DNA of 5,983 bases from Planctomycetales bacterium (GTDB lineage: Bacteria > Planctomycetota > Planctomycetia > Pirellulales > Thermoguttaceae). The notes below the pieces were generated by a model that made no database searches, was not told the origin of the DNA, and worked only from the letters and a program-made list of their open reading frames with translations. Position 1 is the stretch's first letter. Each line of letters starts with the position of its first letter. Position numbers and translations under genes: made by a program. The stretch spans positions 1 to 5,983 of the forward strand of contig SKJM01000581.1 of NCBI GenBank assembly GCA_007122045.1, read 5' to 3'. Below, piece after piece: positions 3,030-5,983 of the stretch.

Positions 3030-5983
3030 ATGGGCGGCAACGGTACTCTGTGGCGTGTGGTCCCGGCGGTAGTTCTGGCCGCGGGAATCGTTCTGATGAG
3101 CGGCGGCCCGGGTGCCGCGGCCGGCGAGCCCGAGGCCATGGCGCGGGAAATCCTCGACGCCACCGGGGTGCGGGGAGGGCTGATCGTCCACCTCGGCTGT
3201 GGCGACGGCCGGCTGACCGCCGCGCTGCGGGCCGGAGAAGCGTATTCCGTGCACGGGCTGGAGGCCGACGCGGAACAGGTCGACGCGGCGCGCCGCCACG
3301 TACAGTCGCTCGGCGCGTACGGGCCCGTGGCCATCGACCGCGTCCACGCCGGCCGGCTGCCGTACATCGATAACTCGGTGAACCTGCTGCTGGCTGAGGA
3401 CCCGGCCCGATACGGCATTGCGATGGACGAGATGCTTCGCGTGCTGTGCCCCGGCGGCGTGGCCTACGTGAAGCGGGACGGCCGGTGGACGAAGACGGTC
3501 AAGCCCCGGCCGGACGAGATGGACGAGTGGACCCACTGCCTGTACGACGCGACGAACAACCCGGTGGCCCACGATACGGTCGGGCCGCCGCGGCGGCTGC
3601 AATGGGTGGCCGGCCCCCGCTGGTCGCGCCATCACGACCACATGTCGAGCTTCACCACGGTGGTGTCCTCGGGCGGCCGGGTGTTTTACGTGTTCGACGA
3701 GGGCAGCGCCGCGTCGATCTTCCTCCCCTCGAAGTGGGCGCTGATCGCGCGCGACGCCTTCAACGGGCACATCCTGTGGAAGCGGCCCATCGACAACTGG
3801 CATACGCAACTCTGGCCGCTGAAGAGCGGCCCGGCGCAACTGGCCCGGCGACTGGTGGCCGTCGACGATACGGTGTACGCCGTGCTCGACGTCGACGGCC
3901 CGCTGGTGGCGCTCGACGCCGCCACGGGCGAAACGCTCCGCACCTACCCCGGCACGAAGGCCACCGAGGAGATCCTCCACTGCGGGGGCGTGCTCTTTGC
4001 CGTGGTGCGGCCCGAAAGCACCGAGTCGGCAATGCACCGGACCGGCTACGAGAGCCTCGCCGAAGTGCGCAACCACCGCCGGGGGTGGGAGTGGCGGCAG
4101 GAGGCGCCGCGGCAGATCGTCGCGCTGGAGGCGGCCGGCGGCAAACCCGTTTGGCGGGCGCGAACGCCCGTCGCCCAGTCGACCCTCGCGGCCGATGCCC
4201 AAGGCGTGTACCTCTACGACGGCGACCGCCTCGTGTGCCTTGACCGCAACGACGGCACACTCCGGTGGAAGTCGGACCCGGTGGCCGGCCGGCGCCTGAA
4301 TCACACCGGCTATACGCCCAACCTCGTGGTCCACGACGGCGTGGTCCTGTTCGCCGGCGGCAACCGGCAGATGACGGCCGTCGCGGCCGATACCGGAAAG
4401 ACGCTGTGGACGGCCGAACATCATCGCGGCGGACACCACTCGCCGGAGGACCTGCTCGTGGTCGGCGGCCTGGTGTGGTCGGCCGCCATCGCCGGCGGGG
4501 CCGACTCGGGCATATGGACCGGCCGCGACCTGAGAACCGGCGAGGTGAAAAACGAGTTCCACCCCGACGTGCAGACCTACTGGTTCCACCACCGCTGCCA
4601 CCGGGTGAAGGCGACCCACCAATACCTGCTCCCCTCCCGGACGGGCATCGAGTTCGTCGACTTCGACCGCCAGACCTGGGAAATCCACCACTGGGTCCGC
4701 GGCGCCTGCCTGTACGGCATCATGCCCTGCAACGGGCTGATCTACGCCCCGCAGCATCCATGCGCCTGCTACCCGGAGGCGAAGCTCGACGGGTTCAACG
4801 CCTTGGCCCCCGCCTCGGATGGGCCTCGGATTCCCGAAGCGGCCGCCGCCGAGGAGCGGCTCGAGCGCGGCCCGGCCTACGGCGAGGCGGTGGCCGATGA
4901 GCCGGCTTCACCCTCCGGCGCCGATTGGCCCACCTACCGGCACGACCCCGCGCGCAGCGGCCGCACGCCCGCGGCCATGAGCACCGAACTCGACACTGGG
5001 TGGGAGACCGAACTCGGCGGCCGGCTGACCGCCGTCGTCGTGGCCGCCGGCCGGCTAATGGTTGCCTCGCCCGAAAGGCATACTGTCCACGCGCTCGACG
5101 CGACCGACGGGAAGGTGCTGTGGAGCTATACGGCCGGCGGGTCCGTCGATTCGCCGCCGACCGTCTACCGCGGCCTGGCCCTGTTCGGCTCGGCCGACGG
5201 CTACGTGTATTGCCTCCGCGCCTCGGACGGCGCCCTGGTGTGGCGGTTCCGCGCCGCCCCGATGGATCAGCGGCTTATCGCCTTCGACCGGCTCGAAAGC
5301 GTGTGGCCGGTGCACGGCAGCGTGCTGGTGCAGGACGGCGTACTTTACTTCGCCGCCGGCAGGAACATGTTCCTCGACGGCGGCCTTTGGCTGTATCGCC
5401 TCAACCCGACGACCGGCGAGGTGCTGTCGGTAACCCACATGGACGACCGCCATCCCGGCATGGACGAGAACTTGCAGGTGAACGTGCGGGTGCTGAACAT
5501 GCCGGTGGCCACGCCCGACATTCTCTCCAGCGACGGGGAGCGGGTGTATATGAAGTCGCAGGTGTTCGATCTGGAGGGCCAGCGGCAGGCGTTGGGCCCC
5601 CATTCGGGCGACCCGGCCGCCCAAGGGTCGGTCCACCATGGCGACGAGGCCCACCTGTTCTGCCCCTCCGGCTTTCTCGATCACGGTTACTGGCACCGGA
5701 CCTATTGGGTCTTTGGGCGGAGTTTTGCCGGGGGGCACGCCGGCTACTGGCAAGCCGGCCGGTTCGCTCCCTCCGGGCGGATCCTGGTGTTCGACGAGCA
5801 GAAGGTGTACGGCTACGGGCGGAAGCCGCAATACTACCGCTGGACTTCGCCGATCGAGCACCATCTTTGGACCGCCGAGAAGGACGCGCCGGAAGTGCCC
5901 GATCACCTGCGCCGGCGCGGGGCCGTCCACGGCCAACCGGCGGCCGGTCGCCCGCCCGCCGCCGCGGCCCGCGTGTGCGTCGA
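3030..5983 (+). CDS. Exported methyltransferase-like/PQQ beta-propeller fusion (3' partial)
   Basis: The frame is open from ATG 3030 to the right edge: 984 codons plus two bases, so the C-terminus is missing. Residues 1-31 form a Sec signal peptide (WR, hydrophobic 10-23, predicted cleavage after 'GAAA'). Residues 38-150 resemble a class I SAM methyltransferase: motif I 'HLGCGDGRL' (54-62), Glu78 in 'HGLEAD' where ribose is usually bound, 'LPYIDNSVNLLLAED' (110-124), and 'EMLRVLCPGGVAYVKR' (134-149). The acidic residue that normally opens motif I is His54. A junction 'DEWTHCLYDATNN' (165-177) leads into PQQ/BamB-type propeller blades with D/N-x-x-(T/D)-G-x-x-x-W motifs at about 292-303, 363-375, 401-413, 448-460, 686-698, 726-738 and 786-799. 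His- and Cys-rich patches lie between blades: HHDH 201-204, HH..HH 464-470, HHRCH 520-524, and cysteines 560, 567, 578 and 580. No CxxCH haem motif is seen. This architecture is familiar to me from planctomycete and related secretomes, but no member's function is known to me. The quinoprotein-like propeller may bind a cofactor or be purely structural. Residues 955-984 become rich in Pro, Ala and Arg. Confidence 0.85.
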   Translation, partial: MGGNGTLWRVVPAVVLAAGIVLMSGGPGAAAGEPEAMAREILDATGVRGGLIVHLGCGDGRLTAALRAGEAYSVHGLEADAEQVDAARRHVQSLGAYGPVAIDRVHAGRLPYIDNSVNLLLAEDPARYGIAMDEMLRVLCPGGVAYVKRDGRWTKTVKPRPDEMDEWTHCLYDATNNPVAHDTVGPPRRLQWVAGPRWSRHHDHMSSFTTVVSSGGRVFYVFDEGSAASIFLPSKWALIARDAFNGHILWKRPIDNWHTQLWPLKSGPAQLARRLVAVDDTVYAVLDVDGPLVALDAATGETLRTYPGTKATEEILHCGGVLFAVVRPESTESAMHRTGYESLAEVRNHRRGWEWRQEAPRQIVALEAAGGKPVWRARTPVAQSTLAADAQGVYLYDGDRLVCLDRNDGTLRWKSDPVAGRRLNHTGYTPNLVVHDGVVLFAGGNRQMTAVAADTGKTLWTAEHHRGGHHSPEDLLVVGGLVWSAAIAGGADSGIWTGRDLRTGEVKNEFHPDVQTYWFHHRCHRVKATHQYLLPSRTGIEFVDFDRQTWEIHHWVRGACLYGIMPCNGLIYAPQHPCACYPEAKLDGFNALAPASDGPRIPEAAAAEERLERGPAYGEAVADEPASPSGADWPTYRHDPARSGRTPAAMSTELDTGWETELGGRLTAVVVAAGRLMVASPERHTVHALDATDGKVLWSYTAGGSVDSPPTVYRGLALFGSADGYVYCLRASDGALVWRFRAAPMDQRLIAFDRLESVWPVHGSVLVQDGVLYFAAGRNMFLDGGLWLYRLNPTTGEVLSVTHMDDRHPGMDENLQVNVRVLNMPVATPDILSSDGERVYMKSQVFDLEGQRQALGPHSGDPAAQGSVHHGDEAHLFCPSGFLDHGYWHRTYWVFGRSFAGGHAGYWQAGRFAPSGRILVFDEQKVYGYGRKPQYYRWTSPIEHHLWTAEKDAPEVPDHLRRRGAVHGQPAAGRPPAAAARVCV

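Noticed and set aside
3446..4243. Plus-strand 265-codon frame inside the propeller gene
   Set aside because: Arg/Gly/Pro-rich shadow frame with no motif; the overlapping frame from 3030 contains the propeller repeats.
2802..4757. Minus-strand open frame of 651 codons
   Set aside because: It lies antisense to the exported fusion protein and has no family motif; its His-, Arg-, Gly- and Pro-rich translation is what an opposite frame of GC-rich coding DNA gives. The plus-strand frame has a signal peptide, a ribosome binding site and recognisable domains.
4707..4769. Cytochrome c haem site near the cysteine cluster of the propeller protein
   Set aside because: The cysteines are spaced C-x6-C and C-x-C, with no CxxCH anywhere in the visible protein.
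5055..5936. Minus-strand open frame of 293 codons
   Set aside because: Also antisense to the propeller blades; composition is shadow-like and no start context or domain is visible.

Overview
The window is GC-rich bacterial DNA. Its gene content points to Planctomycetota, probably a Pirellulales-like lineage. The main reasons are a secreted methyltransferase-like/PQQ-propeller fusion of a type I associate with that phylum, and a small acylphosphatase ending in the aromatic 'EF..F.IRY' tail. No rRNA, tRNA, CRISPR array, transposase or phage gene is visible. The taxonomic call is an inference from protein families, not from a marker gene.

Layout, left to right. (1) Positions 1-1365, plus strand: the 3' part of a gluzincin-type metallopeptidase-like protein (HEGVH, then a glutamate 17 residues on) with a C-terminal domain resembling the LecA/PA-IL sugar-binding fold. 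(2) Positions 1462-1737, minus strand: a complete acylphosphatase, convergent with gene 1. (3) Positions 1738-1792: a 55-bp divergent promoter region in which two overlapping -10-like hexamers face opposite ways. (4) Positions 1793-2098, plus strand: a 101-residue membrane protein of unknown function that may be translated from a leaderless mRNA. (5) Positions 2194-2604, plus strand: a decayed N-terminal fragment of a TldD/PmbA-family gene. It is interrupted by a block carrying a 56-nt element that can fold as an exactly tiled cloverleaf (7-bp stem plus three 14-nt hairpins) or as a long imperfect hairpin. (6) Positions 2605-3029: 425 bp with no recognisable gene but many inverted repeats, ending in a promoter-like -10, a GC hairpin and a strong ribosome binding site. 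(7) Positions 3030-5983, plus strand, running off the right edge: at least 984 codons of an exported protein with a class I methyltransferase-like domain followed by PQQ/BamB-like beta-propeller repeats.

The genes do not form an obvious pathway. The peptidase-like protein, if exported, and the propeller fusion look like envelope or periplasmic proteins of the large, poorly characterised planctomycete secretome. Acylphosphatase is a cytosolic housekeeping enzyme. The stretch 2099-3029 looks like a degenerating region between conserved genes: a dead tldD-like gene, a structured repeat and hairpin-rich noncoding DNA. The items most worth following up are the cloverleaf element and the exported methyltransferase-like/propeller fusion, in which the usual motif I acidic residue is histidine.
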